Assembly (NCBI GenBank): GCA_902539445.1
Contig: CACBIY010000001.1
Location: 62,001-126,000 of the forward strand
From: an uncultured Pelagibacteraceae bacterium
GTDB lineage: Bacteria > Pseudomonadota > Alphaproteobacteria > Pelagibacterales > Pelagibacteraceae
Reading direction: 5' to 3'
DNA: 64,000 nt
Position numbers and translations under genes: made by a program. The notes under the pieces are model-generated. The model had not been told where the DNA came from. It saw only the letters and a program-made list of their open reading frames with translations, and made no database searches. Shown here piece after piece: positions 40,919-48,984 of the stretch. How positions within the stretch are numbered: position 1 is the stretch's first letter; every line of letters starts with the position of its first letter.

Positions 40919-42019
40919 ATGAAATTAGAGTTAAAAGATAACAAATTATTTTTTGAAAATAAGGGTCATAAAAAAGAGATCCACCCATTTTGGCTTAGAG
41001 AAAGAGTTAACGGAGAAAAATTTGTTGATAAGTCTACTCAACAAAGATTATTTGACCCAACTCAATTATCAGAAAACATTCAAATCAAAGATTTAAGCTT
41101 AAATAGTAATTTTTTAGAAATTAAATTCAATGACGGGGCTTCAACAAAAATTGCTATAGTTGATATTTTTAAAGAATTTTCAAATATTAATGATGTGAAA
41201 CAAATTGAAAAAATAAAGTGGGACTCTTCATTTAGAGATCAAAATACTTTCAAATTCAAAGAAAATTTATTTGAAACAGATGAAATGTACAAAGCCTTGA
41301 TTAATTTTTATCAATATGGCTTTGTAATTTTTAAAAATGTGCCAACAAAAAATAATTTTATTATAAACTTTGCAAATTCTATAGGAAGTGTGAGACGCAC
41401 AAACTTTGGTGAATTCTTTAATGTAAAATCAAAACCAAATCCAAATGACTTAGCTTACACCTCTTTGCCTTTGGCTCCTCATACTGATAATCCATATAGA
41501 AATCCTGTGCCATGTATTCAAATGCTTCATTGTATAGAAAATGAGGTTACGGGCGGTTTATCAACTCTAGTTGATGGATATACTGTTTCTGAGAAACTTA
41601 AAAAAGATTTTCCAGAATATTATAAAATTTTAACGGAGGTAAAAATACGTTTTCAATTTATTGATGAAAGTGTGATTTTAGAAGATTGGGCTGAAATGAT
41701 TCAGTTGGATGAAAACGGTAATTTTAAACAAGTACGTTTTAGTCCAAGATTAGATTTTGTCCCATTAATTGACAAAGAAAAATTAGATTTATTTTATTCT
41801 GCAAGAAAAAAAATATCTGAACTCTATAATTCAGAAAATTATAGAATAGAATTTAAACTACTCCCAGGGGATTTGTTAATGATGGATAACTATAGATTAT
41901 TGCATGGCAGAACCACTTATGATGCTAATGAAGGAAATCGTTTTCTTCAGGGATGTTATATTGATTATGATAGTACCGAAGGAAGACTTAAACATTTAAA
42001 AAGAAAATTTAATTATTAG
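40919..42019 (+). CDS. Gamma-butyrobetaine hydroxylase-like 2-oxoglutarate/Fe(II) dioxygenase
   Basis: A 366-residue TauD/GBBH-family enzyme. The N-terminal domain (1-100) has IHPFWLRERVNGEKFVDKST, where the usual 'WLRDNC-C' zinc cysteines are missing. The catalytic double-stranded helix has H188-x-D190 (LAPHTDNPYRNPVP) and H329 (RLLHGRTTY) as iron ligands, with R341 (GNRF) as probable 2-oxoglutarate contact. GBBH makes carnitine; relatives hydroxylate trimethyllysine or other quaternary amines. Substrate is inferred as a betaine-like compound. It overlaps the convergent reductase gene by 4 bases (TTAG). Confidence 0.75.
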   Translation: MKLELKDNKLFFENKGHKKEIHPFWLRERVNGEKFVDKSTQQRLFDPTQLSENIQIKDLSLNSNFLEIKFNDGASTKIAIVDIFKEFSNINDVKQIEKIKWDSSFRDQNTFKFKENLFETDEMYKALINFYQYGFVIFKNVPTKNNFIINFANSIGSVRRTNFGEFFNVKSKPNPNDLAYTSLPLAPHTDNPYRNPVPCIQMLHCIENEVTGGLSTLVDGYTVSEKLKKDFPEYYKILTEVKIRFQFIDESVILEDWAEMIQLDENGNFKQVRFSPRLDFVPLIDKEKLDLFYSARKKISELYNSENYRIEFKLLPGDLLMMDNYRLLHGRTTYDANEGNRFLQGCYIDYDSTEGRLKHLKRKFNY

Positions 42020-42597
42020 GATAAATTTTCTATCTGTTTCTCAGCCTCTTTTATTGATTTTTCATAATCTAGGGACATTTGATCGGCACTTACTACCTCT
42101 ACCTTTTCTATGCCAAAAAAATTTAAAATAAACTTCAACCAAGGAGTTAGAAAATCCTCATTGCTATTTAGCTTTGTCCCACCCGAAGTAATTACTAGAT
42201 AAGCTTTCTTATTTTTTAGTAACCCTTCCCTTCTTCCATTGGGTTTAAATCTAAAGGTTTCCCCTACTCTTGCTGCAAGATCCGACCAGGCTTTTAAAGT
42301 TGCTGGAGGTCCATAATTATAAATTGGAGCAGAAATGATTATAATATCACTCTCTTTTAATTCTTTTACAAGTGTATCTGAAAGTTTGAACATTTTTTTA
42401 TGTGTCTCTGTTTGATCTTTTGGATCTATTTTCATCCCTGACTCTGTTAAATTGGACACAAAAACCATTTCATCATTTAGATCTCTATAAATAACTTCAT
42501 CATCAGGTTTTTTTATTTTATCTAAAAGTTTTTTTGCTAAAGCTCTTGAAGTTGAACCATCTTTTCTAGCACTAGAATCTATTTGATAAATTTTCAT
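42016..42597 (-). CDS. FMN-dependent NADH-azoreductase / flavodoxin-fold quinone reductase
   Basis: A 193-residue flavodoxin-like protein: IDSSARKDGSTSRALAKKLL is the FMN phosphate loop, IIISAPIYNYGPPATLKAWSD contains the PMYNFxxP-type flavin site, and VITSGGTKLNSNEDFLTPWLKFILNFFG matches the AzoR family. It probably reduces quinones or other electrophiles using NADH. It precedes ccdA on the minus strand in order of transcription after it, 8 bases apart. Physiological substrate unknown. Confidence 0.8.
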   Translation of the reverse strand: MKIYQIDSSARKDGSTSRALAKKLLDKIKKPDDEVIYRDLNDEMVFVSNLTESGMKIDPKDQTETHKKMFKLSDTLVKELKESDIIIISAPIYNYGPPATLKAWSDLAARVGETFRFKPNGRREGLLKNKKAYLVITSGGTKLNSNEDFLTPWLKFILNFFGIEKVEVVSADQMSLDYEKSIKEAEKQIENLS

Positions 42598-42605
42598 AAT
42601 TTAAT

Positions 42606-43313
42606 TTACCCAAAATTTTGTAAGAATGGAAAAATATTTAATAAATAATATCCCAAGGCTTGCAATTGATTAGTTAATATCAAAATACCAGTAATTAGTA
42701 GAATTATTCCACCTATTTTTGATACTAAATTAATATTCTTTCTAAAATTTTTTGAAAAGATCAGGAACCTTTGTATTAAATAACCTGATAAAATAAACGG
42801 AATAGCTAATCCAATAGAATAAAAAGATAACAATAATATTCCTTGGCTTAAACTTTCCTCAGTTGCAGCTAAAACTAAAATAGATCCTAAAATAGGTCCA
42901 ATACATGGTGTCCAACCAAATGCAAATGCCATTCCTATTAATATTGGGCTAAATACACTTTTGTTAATATTTGTTTGAATTCTCTTTTCATAATTTAAAA
43001 ATTTTAAATTTATTATTCCAATTATATGAAGTGATAAGATTATTATAACTAGTCCTGCGGCTATTCTTAATTCATAAGAATTCTCCAGAAAAATTTGTCC
43101 AAGAAAAGTTGAAGCTGCTCCAAAAGTTATAAAGACTAAAGAAAAGCCAACTGTAAATAGAATAATTGGAAATAAATTGATGTTCTTTTTATCAACAAGT
43201 TCATCTATAGAACTTCCAGAAATATAAGAAATATAACCAGGTATGAGTGGTAAAACACATGGTGATAAAAAACTTATCAATCCAGCTCCAAATGCAATAA
43301 TTAATTCAATCAT
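42606..43313 (-). CDS. ccdA: CcdA-type thiol:disulfide transmembrane protein
   Basis: A 235-residue protein with six hydrophobic helices. The conserved redox cysteines are in FLSPCVLPLIPGYISYISG (C18) and FGWTPCIGPILGSILVL (C134 region). CcdA carries reducing equivalents from cytoplasmic thioredoxin to the periplasm for cytochrome c maturation and for periplasmic thiol enzymes. The exported MsrB in this window could be a client (inference). It overlaps the upstream FAH-family gene by one base. Confidence 0.88.
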   Translation of the reverse strand: MIELIIAFGAGLISFLSPCVLPLIPGYISYISGSSIDELVDKKNINLFPIILFTVGFSLVFITFGAASTFLGQIFLENSYELRIAAGLVIIILSLHIIGIINLKFLNYEKRIQTNINKSVFSPILIGMAFAFGWTPCIGPILGSILVLAATEESLSQGILLLSFYSIGLAIPFILSGYLIQRFLIFSKNFRKNINLVSKIGGIILLITGILILTNQLQALGYYLLNIFPFLQNFG

Positions 43314-44158
43314 TACTTTTCTTTAACAACTTTCAATTTTTGTTCCCCAAGATTGTCTACTTTTAAAATCATTTCATCACCATCTTTTAAATAATCTGGT
43401 GGATTCATTCCCATCCCCACTCCCGCAGGTGTACCTGTTGTGATAATGTCACCTGGCATTAAAGTTATAAATTGACTGATATGTGAAATCAAAAAATTAA
43501 AATTAAATATCATTAGACTAGTATTTCCTGTTTGTCTTCTTTTTCCATTAAGATCTAAAGATAAATTTAAATTAAATAGATTATCAATTTCATCCTTTGT
43601 TACCAAATACGGACCCAATGGACCAAAAGTGTCTCCAGATTTACCTTTTACCCATTGACCGCCTCTATCTTTTTGCCATTCCCTCTCACTTATATCATTA
43701 CAGATACAATAACCTAGTACATGTTTCTGAGCTTCATCCTCTTTAACGTATTTGGCTTTACTTCCAATAATAATTGCAATTTCAACTTCGTGATCTAAAG
43801 AATTTGAATTTTTTGGTATTACAATATTATCATTTGGTCCGACAATGCAATTTGGAGATTTATTAAAAACAATTGGCTCTTTTGGAGCATCAGAATTTGT
43901 TTCCTCAGCATGAGCCTTATAATTTAAACCTATTGCGATAAAATTTGCTGGTTTTATTACACATGGTCCAATTCTTTTGGTGCTTTCAATCAATGGAAGA
44001 GAATTTAAATCTAGCTTTTTTATTTTATCTAAATTTTCAAAATTCAAATTCTCTGGTGTAAAATCTTTTAAAATATTTGATAAATTTCGAAAATTATTTT
44101 GATTGTCAATAATTGCAGGTATTTCATTACCATGCTCACCAACCCTTAAAAGTTTCAT
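43313..44158 (-). CDS. Fumarylacetoacetate hydrolase family protein
   Basis: A 281-residue FAH-family protein from the ATG at 44158 (MKLLRVGEHGNEIP; a TTG one codon earlier is possible). IGLNYKAHAEETN, DHEVEIAIIIGSKAKYV and CNDISEREWQKDRGGQWVKGKSGDTFGPLGPYLVT carry the E-E-D metal ligands, and ITTGTPAGVGMGMNPPDYLKDGD closes the domain. Members hydrolyse or hydrate beta-keto acids (2-hydroxyhepta-dienedioate, fumarylpyruvate, acylpyruvates). It is directly downstream of an aldehyde dehydrogenase gene, so both may serve one catabolic route, unidentified here. Confidence 0.85.
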   Translation of the reverse strand: MKLLRVGEHGNEIPAIIDNQNNFRNLSNILKDFTPENLNFENLDKIKKLDLNSLPLIESTKRIGPCVIKPANFIAIGLNYKAHAEETNSDAPKEPIVFNKSPNCIVGPNDNIVIPKNSNSLDHEVEIAIIIGSKAKYVKEDEAQKHVLGYCICNDISEREWQKDRGGQWVKGKSGDTFGPLGPYLVTKDEIDNLFNLNLSLDLNGKRRQTGNTSLMIFNFNFLISHISQFITLMPGDIITTGTPAGVGMGMNPPDYLKDGDEMILKVDNLGEQKLKVVKEK

Positions 44159-44161
44159 CAA

Positions 44162-45604
44162 TTAACCTTTAATTCCAAGATGAGTATATTTAATGTTTAG
44201 ATAATCTTTTATTGCCATTGACCCACCTTCACGTCCATAACCACTTTGTTTAATTCCTCCAAAAGGTGCTTCAGCAATAGCTACCATAGGTGTGTTAACA
44301 GCGACTGAACCTGTCTCTAATTGTTCTGATGCAAGATGTGCTGTCTCCATTGAGTTGGTACATACATAACTACATAAACCAAGCTCATGATTATTAGCTC
44401 TTTTAATTACATCATCGAAAGATTTAAATGATAACATTGGTACCAATGGCCCAAAAGGCTCTTGTTTCATTATCGTAAAATCATCTTTTACATCATCAAA
44501 TATTGTAGGTTCATAATAAAAACCTTTATTAAACCCAGAGGGTCTTTTTCCACCAAGTAAAACTTTTGCACCTTCTTCTTTAGTTTTTTCAACTAATTCC
44601 TCTATTTCGTTTAGCCTCTTTTTTGTGGTTAATGGACCCAATTGAGTTGAGGGATCCATACCGTCACCTATTTTCAATTTTTTTGTTTTCTCAATAAATA
44701 AATTTACAAATTCGTCCTTTTTTCTTTCGTGAATATAAAATCTGTTTGGCGATATACAAACTTGACCATTGTTTCTAAATTTAGCAGCAATTGCCATATC
44801 AGCTGCTTTTTTTACATCAGCATCATCAAATACAATAAAAGGCGAATGACCTGACAACTCCATTGTTACTCTTTGAACTTTATCTGCAGCTTGTTTCAAT
44901 ATTAGCTTTCCAACTCTCGATGACCCGGTTATAGAAATTTTTTTAACTATATCTGAAGCTATCAATTGTTGAGCGATACTTGGTGGATCACCTGATAAAA
45001 GATTCACTACGCCAGGTGGGACACCACATTCTCTACATATATCAACCATCTCCATTACAATTCCTGGAGTTATTACATCGGGTTTAACTATAACAGAACA
45101 GCCAGCCGCTAATGCAGTTGAAATTTTTCTAGCAGATAATACTGCAGGAAAATTCCAAGGTGTTAATGCTGCAACAACACCAACTGGTTGATAGTAAACA
45201 TGTACTCTTGTATCCTCAAATCTACTTTCAACAGTTTGTCCATAAATTCTTTTTGTTTCTTCGGCATTCCATTCAAAAATATCTGCAGCACCTCCTACTT
45301 CACCTTTAGCTTCTGCGAAAGGTTTTCCAACTTCTAATGTCATCCATTTAGCAAGCACATCTTGTTTCTCTCTCATTTTGTCTGCTATTCTTCTGATGAT
45401 GTAAGATCTTTGCCAAGGAGCAGTTTTTTTCCAGACTTCTAATCCTTTTGCAGCAGACTTTAATGCTCTATCAACATCCTCAGGCGTAGCTTTAGAGGCT
45501 TTTCCCAAAACTTCCTCATTTGCTGGATTAATTACTTCGTAAGTTCCTCCATCTGATGATTTTTGCCATTTACCATCGATAAATTGTCCAAATTTTTCGT
45601 ACAT
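44162..45604 (-). CDS. NAD-dependent aldehyde dehydrogenase (succinate-semialdehyde-dehydrogenase-like)
   Basis: A 480-residue ALDH. ALTPWNFPAVLSARKISTALAAGCSVIVKP (N-binding), GSSRVGKLI, MELSGHSPFIVFDDAD (catalytic Glu) and NNGQVCISPNRFYIHE (catalytic Cys) are in order, and EQLETGSVAVNTPMVAIAEAPFGGIKQSGYGREGG is a typical C-terminus. GabD/SSADH-like features (FRNNGQVC, PFGPL) are seen, but substrates vary within the family. It is transcribed toward the FAH-family gene, 3 bases away. A 100-base region separates it from the divergent GYD gene. Confidence 0.85.
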   Translation of the reverse strand: MYEKFGQFIDGKWQKSSDGGTYEVINPANEEVLGKASKATPEDVDRALKSAAKGLEVWKKTAPWQRSYIIRRIADKMREKQDVLAKWMTLEVGKPFAEAKGEVGGAADIFEWNAEETKRIYGQTVESRFEDTRVHVYYQPVGVVAALTPWNFPAVLSARKISTALAAGCSVIVKPDVITPGIVMEMVDICRECGVPPGVVNLLSGDPPSIAQQLIASDIVKKISITGSSRVGKLILKQAADKVQRVTMELSGHSPFIVFDDADVKKAADMAIAAKFRNNGQVCISPNRFYIHERKKDEFVNLFIEKTKKLKIGDGMDPSTQLGPLTTKKRLNEIEELVEKTKEEGAKVLLGGKRPSGFNKGFYYEPTIFDDVKDDFTIMKQEPFGPLVPMLSFKSFDDVIKRANNHELGLCSYVCTNSMETAHLASEQLETGSVAVNTPMVAIAEAPFGGIKQSGYGREGGSMAIKDYLNIKYTHLGIKG

Positions 45605-45705
45605 AAATTCAATTTAGCATTACTATAAGTTGTGTCTACTATGTAATTTTTACACATTAATTATCTCTGATTAGATGATACTCTTATTAAAAAAAGGAGT
45701 TCAAG

Positions 45706-46023
45706 ATGAAAGCATATATAATGGGTAATTACACTGAAAAAGCTTTTCAGGGTTTTTTAAAAGATCCAACAAGTGATAGAAAAGCTGTTGTAGAACAATT
45801 AACAAAAGCTATGGGTGGAACAATGCATAGCATGGATATCGTTAGAGGTTCTTATGATTTTGTAGTTGTTACTGACGTTCCAAGTTTTGATGATTTTGCA
45901 GCAATTAAATTGGTTGTTGAAGCATCTGGAGCTGTAAGAAATTTGACAATGCTTGAGGCAATTGATTTTACAAAAGCTACAACAAAAGCTAGTAAAATTG
46001 GTTACAAAGCCCCAGGTCAATAA
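45706..46023 (+). CDS. GYD-domain protein
   Basis: A 105-residue protein of the GYD family (ferredoxin-like fold): YIMGNYTEKAFQGFLKDPTSDRKAVVEQLTKAMGG, DIVRGSYDFVVVTDVPSFDDFAAIKLVVEASGAVRNLTMLEAI. The 'GsYDfvvv-d-pd' element gives the name. Function is unknown; no catalytic residues are evident. AGGAG lies 8 bases before the ATG, and a strong terminator follows, so it is probably a short well-expressed monocistronic gene. Confidence 0.85.
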   Translation: MKAYIMGNYTEKAFQGFLKDPTSDRKAVVEQLTKAMGGTMHSMDIVRGSYDFVVVTDVPSFDDFAAIKLVVEASGAVRNLTMLEAIDFTKATTKASKIGYKAPGQ

Positions 46024-46031
46024 TTTTTTGG

Positions 46032-46074
46032 TATAACTTCCGGCTGCGGGCTGGAAGTTATATTAATTTTTTTT
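46032..46074 (+). terminator. Rho-independent terminator after the GYD gene
   Basis: TATAACTTCC pairs with GGAAGTTATA (10 bp, extended inward by GGC/GCT with one G-U) and is followed by TTAATTTTTTTTT. It is the only clear terminator between convergent protein genes in this window and extends into the 3' end of the facing thioesterase gene. Confidence 0.85.
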
Positions 46075-46536
46075 TAATTTTGAGGAAAATTTAAGATTTT
46101 CGTTATTAAATTTTGAAGAATGTTTTTGGATATAATCATCCATAATTTTTACTTTTTCATCTTCAAACTCAGATACTTTTCTACTATTTAGGTCAACATA
46201 TAAAGCGAGAACTTCTATAGTTGATGCGAGAAACTTTTTATCTTTATGAACCATTTCCATTTTATATTGCAGTCTTTTTTTGTCGTGATCAAAATAAACT
46301 AAATTGACGTCAACCTCATCATCAACTTTGAGCTCTTGATTGTAGGTAATATTTGACTCTACTATCATAGTGCTTTTGCCAGTTGTTTTTGCTGAGTGCT
46401 CTCCCATTTTGAATATATTGTTTAAAGTATCTGCTCCATATTTATCAAAGATCAAAAGATAATATGATACGTTCATATGATCATTATAATCGATCCAATC
46501 TTTAATGATTTTTTGAGAACTTAAGTAAACAGACAT
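46063..46536 (-). CDS. Hot-dog-fold thioesterase (CdhC/YbgC-like)
   Basis: A 157-residue hot-dog protein. KDWIDYNDHMNVSYYLLIFD is the active-site segment (Asp in the DYNGHMN-type motif), followed by the long helix with DKYGADTLNNIF and strands STMIVESNITYNQELKVDDEVDVNLVYFD. The sequence resembles betainyl-CoA thioesterase (CdhC) and YbgC-like acyl-CoA thioesterases. A link to the GBBH-like gene 4 kb away via carnitine metabolism is tempting but unsupported by adjacency. Confidence 0.75.
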   Translation of the reverse strand: MSVYLSSQKIIKDWIDYNDHMNVSYYLLIFDKYGADTLNNIFKMGEHSAKTTGKSTMIVESNITYNQELKVDDEVDVNLVYFDHDKKRLQYKMEMVHKDKKFLASTIEVLALYVDLNSRKVSEFEDEKVKIMDDYIQKHSSKFNNENLKFSSKLKKN

Positions 46537-46553
46537 AAAAAATTAATGAATAA

Positions 46554-46907
46554 TTAATTTTTCTTTGGGTCGTTATCCACAACCAGACAAATCTCAGATT
46601 TTGTCAAAAATCTTTTTCCAGTACCATTATCTAATGAAAACATTCCACCAATACCATTAACGGCATCTATTGTTAAATCAGTATGTTTCCATTTTTCATA
46701 TTGGTCATCGTTCATGTAAAAAGGCACTCCACCAATTTCTCCAAGCTTTACATCGCTAGAACCAACCATATACTCATTTCTAGGATAACACATTGGTGCA
46801 CTTCCATCACAACATCCACCGGACTGGTGAAATAATAACTCTTCACCATGTTGAGCTTTAAGCTCTTCAATCAATTTTAGTGCTGAACTTGTTGCTTTTA
46901 CTTTCAT
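46554..46907 (-). CDS. DUF779 protein, partner of aldehyde dehydrogenase
   Basis: A 117-residue protein. I start it at the ATG at 46907 (MKVKATSSALKLIEEL), because an upstream in-frame start at 46940 lies inside a terminator hairpin. HGEELLFHQSGGCCDGSAPMCYP is the DUF779 signature with three cysteines, and GIGGMFSLDNGTGKRFLTKSEIC closes the domain. DUF779 genes accompany acetaldehyde/alcohol-linked aldehyde dehydrogenases in many bacteria, and that is the case here. Activity is unknown; a metal- or redox-related accessory role is inferred from the cysteines. Confidence 0.8.
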   Translation of the reverse strand: MKVKATSSALKLIEELKAQHGEELLFHQSGGCCDGSAPMCYPRNEYMVGSSDVKLGEIGGVPFYMNDDQYEKWKHTDLTIDAVNGIGGMFSLDNGTGKRFLTKSEICLVVDNDPKKN

Positions 46908-46940
46908 AAAAAATATGGCCCGTGATTCCTCACGGGCCAT
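46908..46940 (-). terminator. Rho-independent terminator between the ALDH and DUF779 genes
   Basis: On the minus strand ATGGCCCGTGA pairs with TCACGGGCCAT (11 bp, 4-base loop), followed by an A and six T. It follows the aldehyde dehydrogenase by 17 bases and ends at the DUF779 start codon, so DUF779 expression would require read-through or another start point. No Shine-Dalgarno is visible between hairpin and ATG. Confidence 0.8.
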
Positions 46941-46957
46941 TATATATTAGATTGTTT

Positions 46958-48697
46958 TTAAAAGAAGCCTAATTTCTTCTCACTGTAAGACACGTGAAGA
47001 TTCTTCACTTGTCTGTAGTGGTTAAGCATCATTTTATGTGTTTCTCTTCCGATACCAGATTGTTTGTATCCACCGAATGCAGCATGTGCAGGATAAGCGT
47101 GGTAACAGTTAGTCCATACTCTACCAGCTTGTATTTCTCTACCCATTCTGTAAGCGATATTTCCATTTCTAGTCCAAACACCAGCACCTAAACCATAAAG
47201 AGTATCATTAGCAATTTGTAATGCTTCTGCTTCATCTTTAAATTTAGTTACTGATACAACTGGTCCAAAAATTTCTTCTTGGAAGATACGCATTGAGTTA
47301 TTACCCTCAAAAATAGTTGGTTCAATGTAGTTTCCTTTTTCTAAACCACTATTGATTTTTGCAACATTTCCACCACATAGAACTTTGGCACCTTCTTTCT
47401 TACCTAAATCTAGATAAGATTTGATTTTTTCCATTTGTTCTAATGATGCTTGTGCTCCAATCATTGTTTCCATTTTCAAAGGATTGTCTTGTTTTACAGC
47501 TTTTGTTCTAGCAATAGCCTTTTCCATAAACTTATCATAGATAGACTCTTGAACTAGTACTCTGCTTGGACAAGTACAAACTTCACCTTGGTTTAATGTG
47601 AACATTGCAAAACCTTCTAAACATTTATCTAAGAAGTCATCATCTTTTGCCATGACATCCTCAAAGAAAATGTTAGGAGATTTTCCACCCAGCTCTAACG
47701 TAATTGGTATTAAGTTTTGAGATGCATATTGCATAATCAATCTACCAGTTGTTGTTTCACCAGTGAAAGCAATCTTTTTGATTCTTTTTGATGATGCTAG
47801 TGGTTTTCCAGCCTCTAAACCAAAGCCACTTACTACGTTAACTACTCCTGGAGGTAATAAATCTCCAATTAATTCCATAAGTAACATGATTGATGCTGGT
47901 GTTTGCTCAGCTGGTTTTAGCACTACACAGTTTCCTGCTGCTAAAGCTGGAGCAAGTTTCCAAGTTGCCATTAGTAATGGAAAGTTCCATGGTATAATTT
48001 GTCCAACTACACCTAGTGGTTCAGGAATGTGATAAGAATATTCACTGTTACTGATTTCAGCAACTGAACCTTCCTCTGCTCTGATTACTCCAGCAAAATA
48101 TCTCCAATGATCTATTACTAGTGGTAAATCAGCAGCCATACATTCTCTAATTGGCTTACCATTATCTAAACATTCAGCTGTTGCTAATACATTAAGATTT
48201 TTCTCAATGACATCTGCAATTTTAAGAAGAATGTTTGATCTTTCCGTAATTGAAGTTTTACCCCAAGTTGGGAAAGCTGCGTGAGCTGCATCTAATGCTG
48301 CATCTACGTCTTTTTCATTTGATCGTGCAACTGAACAGATTACTTCATTTGAAATCGGAGATGTATTATCAAAATACTTTCCAGATTTTGGCTCTACAAA
48401 CTTACCGTTAATGTAGTTCCCGTATTTTGCTTTAAACGGGAATTTTACTTTCAAATGAGAAGTATCTAATACAGATGACACTTTCATAGCTTCTGCACTC
48501 ATTTTTTTTACTCCTCTTGTTTTTTTTTTTGATTTAAGCTTATTATTTTTTCTAGATATTTTAGAACGCTTCTTAGTCGCAGACTTTTTTGTCCTAACTT
48601 TTTTTTTCGTTCTTATTTTTTTTCTAGAAGATTTAACCAATTTAGTTTTTTTTCTATTGGTTTTTGGCTTAGCTTTTTTCTTTCTTTTAGTAGCCAT
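46958..48697 (-). CDS. Aldehyde dehydrogenase (AldB/ExaC-type) with lysine-rich N-terminal extension
   Basis: The open frame encodes 579 residues from ATG 48697. The first 65 ([20 protein letters not shown] onward) contain about 36 Lys/Arg and no Asp or Glu, like a histone H1-type tail. An internal ATG at 48502 ([13 protein letters not shown]) has a near-ideal ribosome site and would give a normal 514-residue ALDH; either or both starts may be used. The enzyme part has [46 protein letters not shown] (catalytic Glu) and [15 protein letters not shown] (catalytic Cys in the C-T-C form typical of acetaldehyde dehydrogenases), ending [17 protein letters not shown]779 follows, as expected for this subfamily. 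Confidence 0.87.
   Translation of the reverse strand: MATKRKKKAKPKTNRKKTKLVKSSRKKIRTKKKVRTKKSATKKRSKISRKNNKLKSKKKTRGVKKMSAEAMKVSSVLDTSHLKVKFPFKAKYGNYINGKFVEPKSGKYFDNTSPISNEVICSVARSNEKDVDAALDAAHAAFPTWGKTSITERSNILLKIADVIEKNLNVLATAECLDNGKPIRECMAADLPLVIDHWRYFAGVIRAEEGSVAEISNSEYSYHIPEPLGVVGQIIPWNFPLLMATWKLAPALAAGNCVVLKPAEQTPASIMLLMELIGDLLPPGVVNVVSGFGLEAGKPLASSKRIKKIAFTGETTTGRLIMQYASQNLIPITLELGGKSPNIFFEDVMAKDDDFLDKCLEGFAMFTLNQGEVCTCPSRVLVQESIYDKFMEKAIARTKAVKQDNPLKMETMIGAQASLEQMEKIKSYLDLGKKEGAKVLCGGNVAKINSGLEKGNYIEPTIFEGNNSMRIFQEEIFGPVVSVTKFKDEAEALQIANDTLYGLGAGVWTRNGNIAYRMGREIQAGRVWTNCYHAYPAHAAFGGYKQSGIGRETHKMMLNHYRQVKNLHVSYSEKKLGFF
48500..48517 (-). promoter_or_regulatory. Internal ribosome binding site and ATG of the ALDH gene
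   Basis: On the minus strand AGAGGAG is followed 8 bases later by ATG (MSAEAMKV). This is one of the strongest Shine-Dalgarno matches in the window, and it sits inside the frame encoding the Lys-rich extension (TRGVKK). It supports initiation at 48502 for the standard ALDH. Confidence 0.7.
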
Positions 48698-48850
48698 AAC
48701 CAATTAAACTCGTAAATGAGGGTAGTGTCTATTTTTATAAAATTTTATTTACTACTTATAATTGAATAAAATACTATATGTTGTATTTATAGAAAATTAA
48801 TTAATATTTGTAGATATAATTAATAAAGATTTTTAATTAAAATTAAGTAT

Positions 48851-48907
48851 AAAGGTTTTGCCGATTTGATCCTATTGCGGGCATTAACTGCTAAAACGGA
48901 AATCCCA
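48851..48907 (+). promoter_or_regulatory. SAM-II/SAM-V-class riboswitch aptamer candidate
   Basis: In the leader of the bhmT-like gene, GCC (48860-48862) pairs with GGC (48880-48882) around a loop containing GATTTGATCCTATTGC, followed by ATTAACTGCTAAAACGG. The loop core (GATTT..CC.TATTGC) and the GCTAAAA-GG tail match the conserved core of SAM-II and the related SAM-V aptamers, with TCC (48870-48872) able to pair with GGA (48898-48900) as the pseudoknot. SAM-V has been described in Pelagibacter upstream of methionine-cycle genes including bhmT. Which of the two classes this is cannot be settled by eye. Confidence 0.75.
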
Positions 48908-48916
48908 TAATAATCA

Positions 48917-48984
48917 ATCTGCAGGTATTTGAACTATATTGTGCGCCTTGCATAAAGCTAAAGCACTAAAAAAGTGTGGATTTT
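48917..48984 (+). promoter_or_regulatory. Second, diverged SAM-aptamer-like pseudoknot next to the bhmT start
   Basis: TGCAGG (48920-48925) pairs with CTTGCA (48947-48952) around a loop with ATTTGAACTATATTG, resembling the SAM-II/V loop, and is followed by TAAAGCTAAAGCAC. GTGC in the loop (48941-48944) can pair with GCAC (48963-48966). The same GCAC-T can instead pair with AGTG(T) at 48973-48977, next to the likely ribosome site. That gives two exclusive structures at the start codon. Support is by eye only. Confidence 0.4.

Noticed and set aside
46024-46062. Extra small RNA in the GYD-thioesterase gap
   Set aside because: The only structure there is an ordinary intrinsic terminator with an 8-9 base U-run; nothing else argues for an RNA gene.
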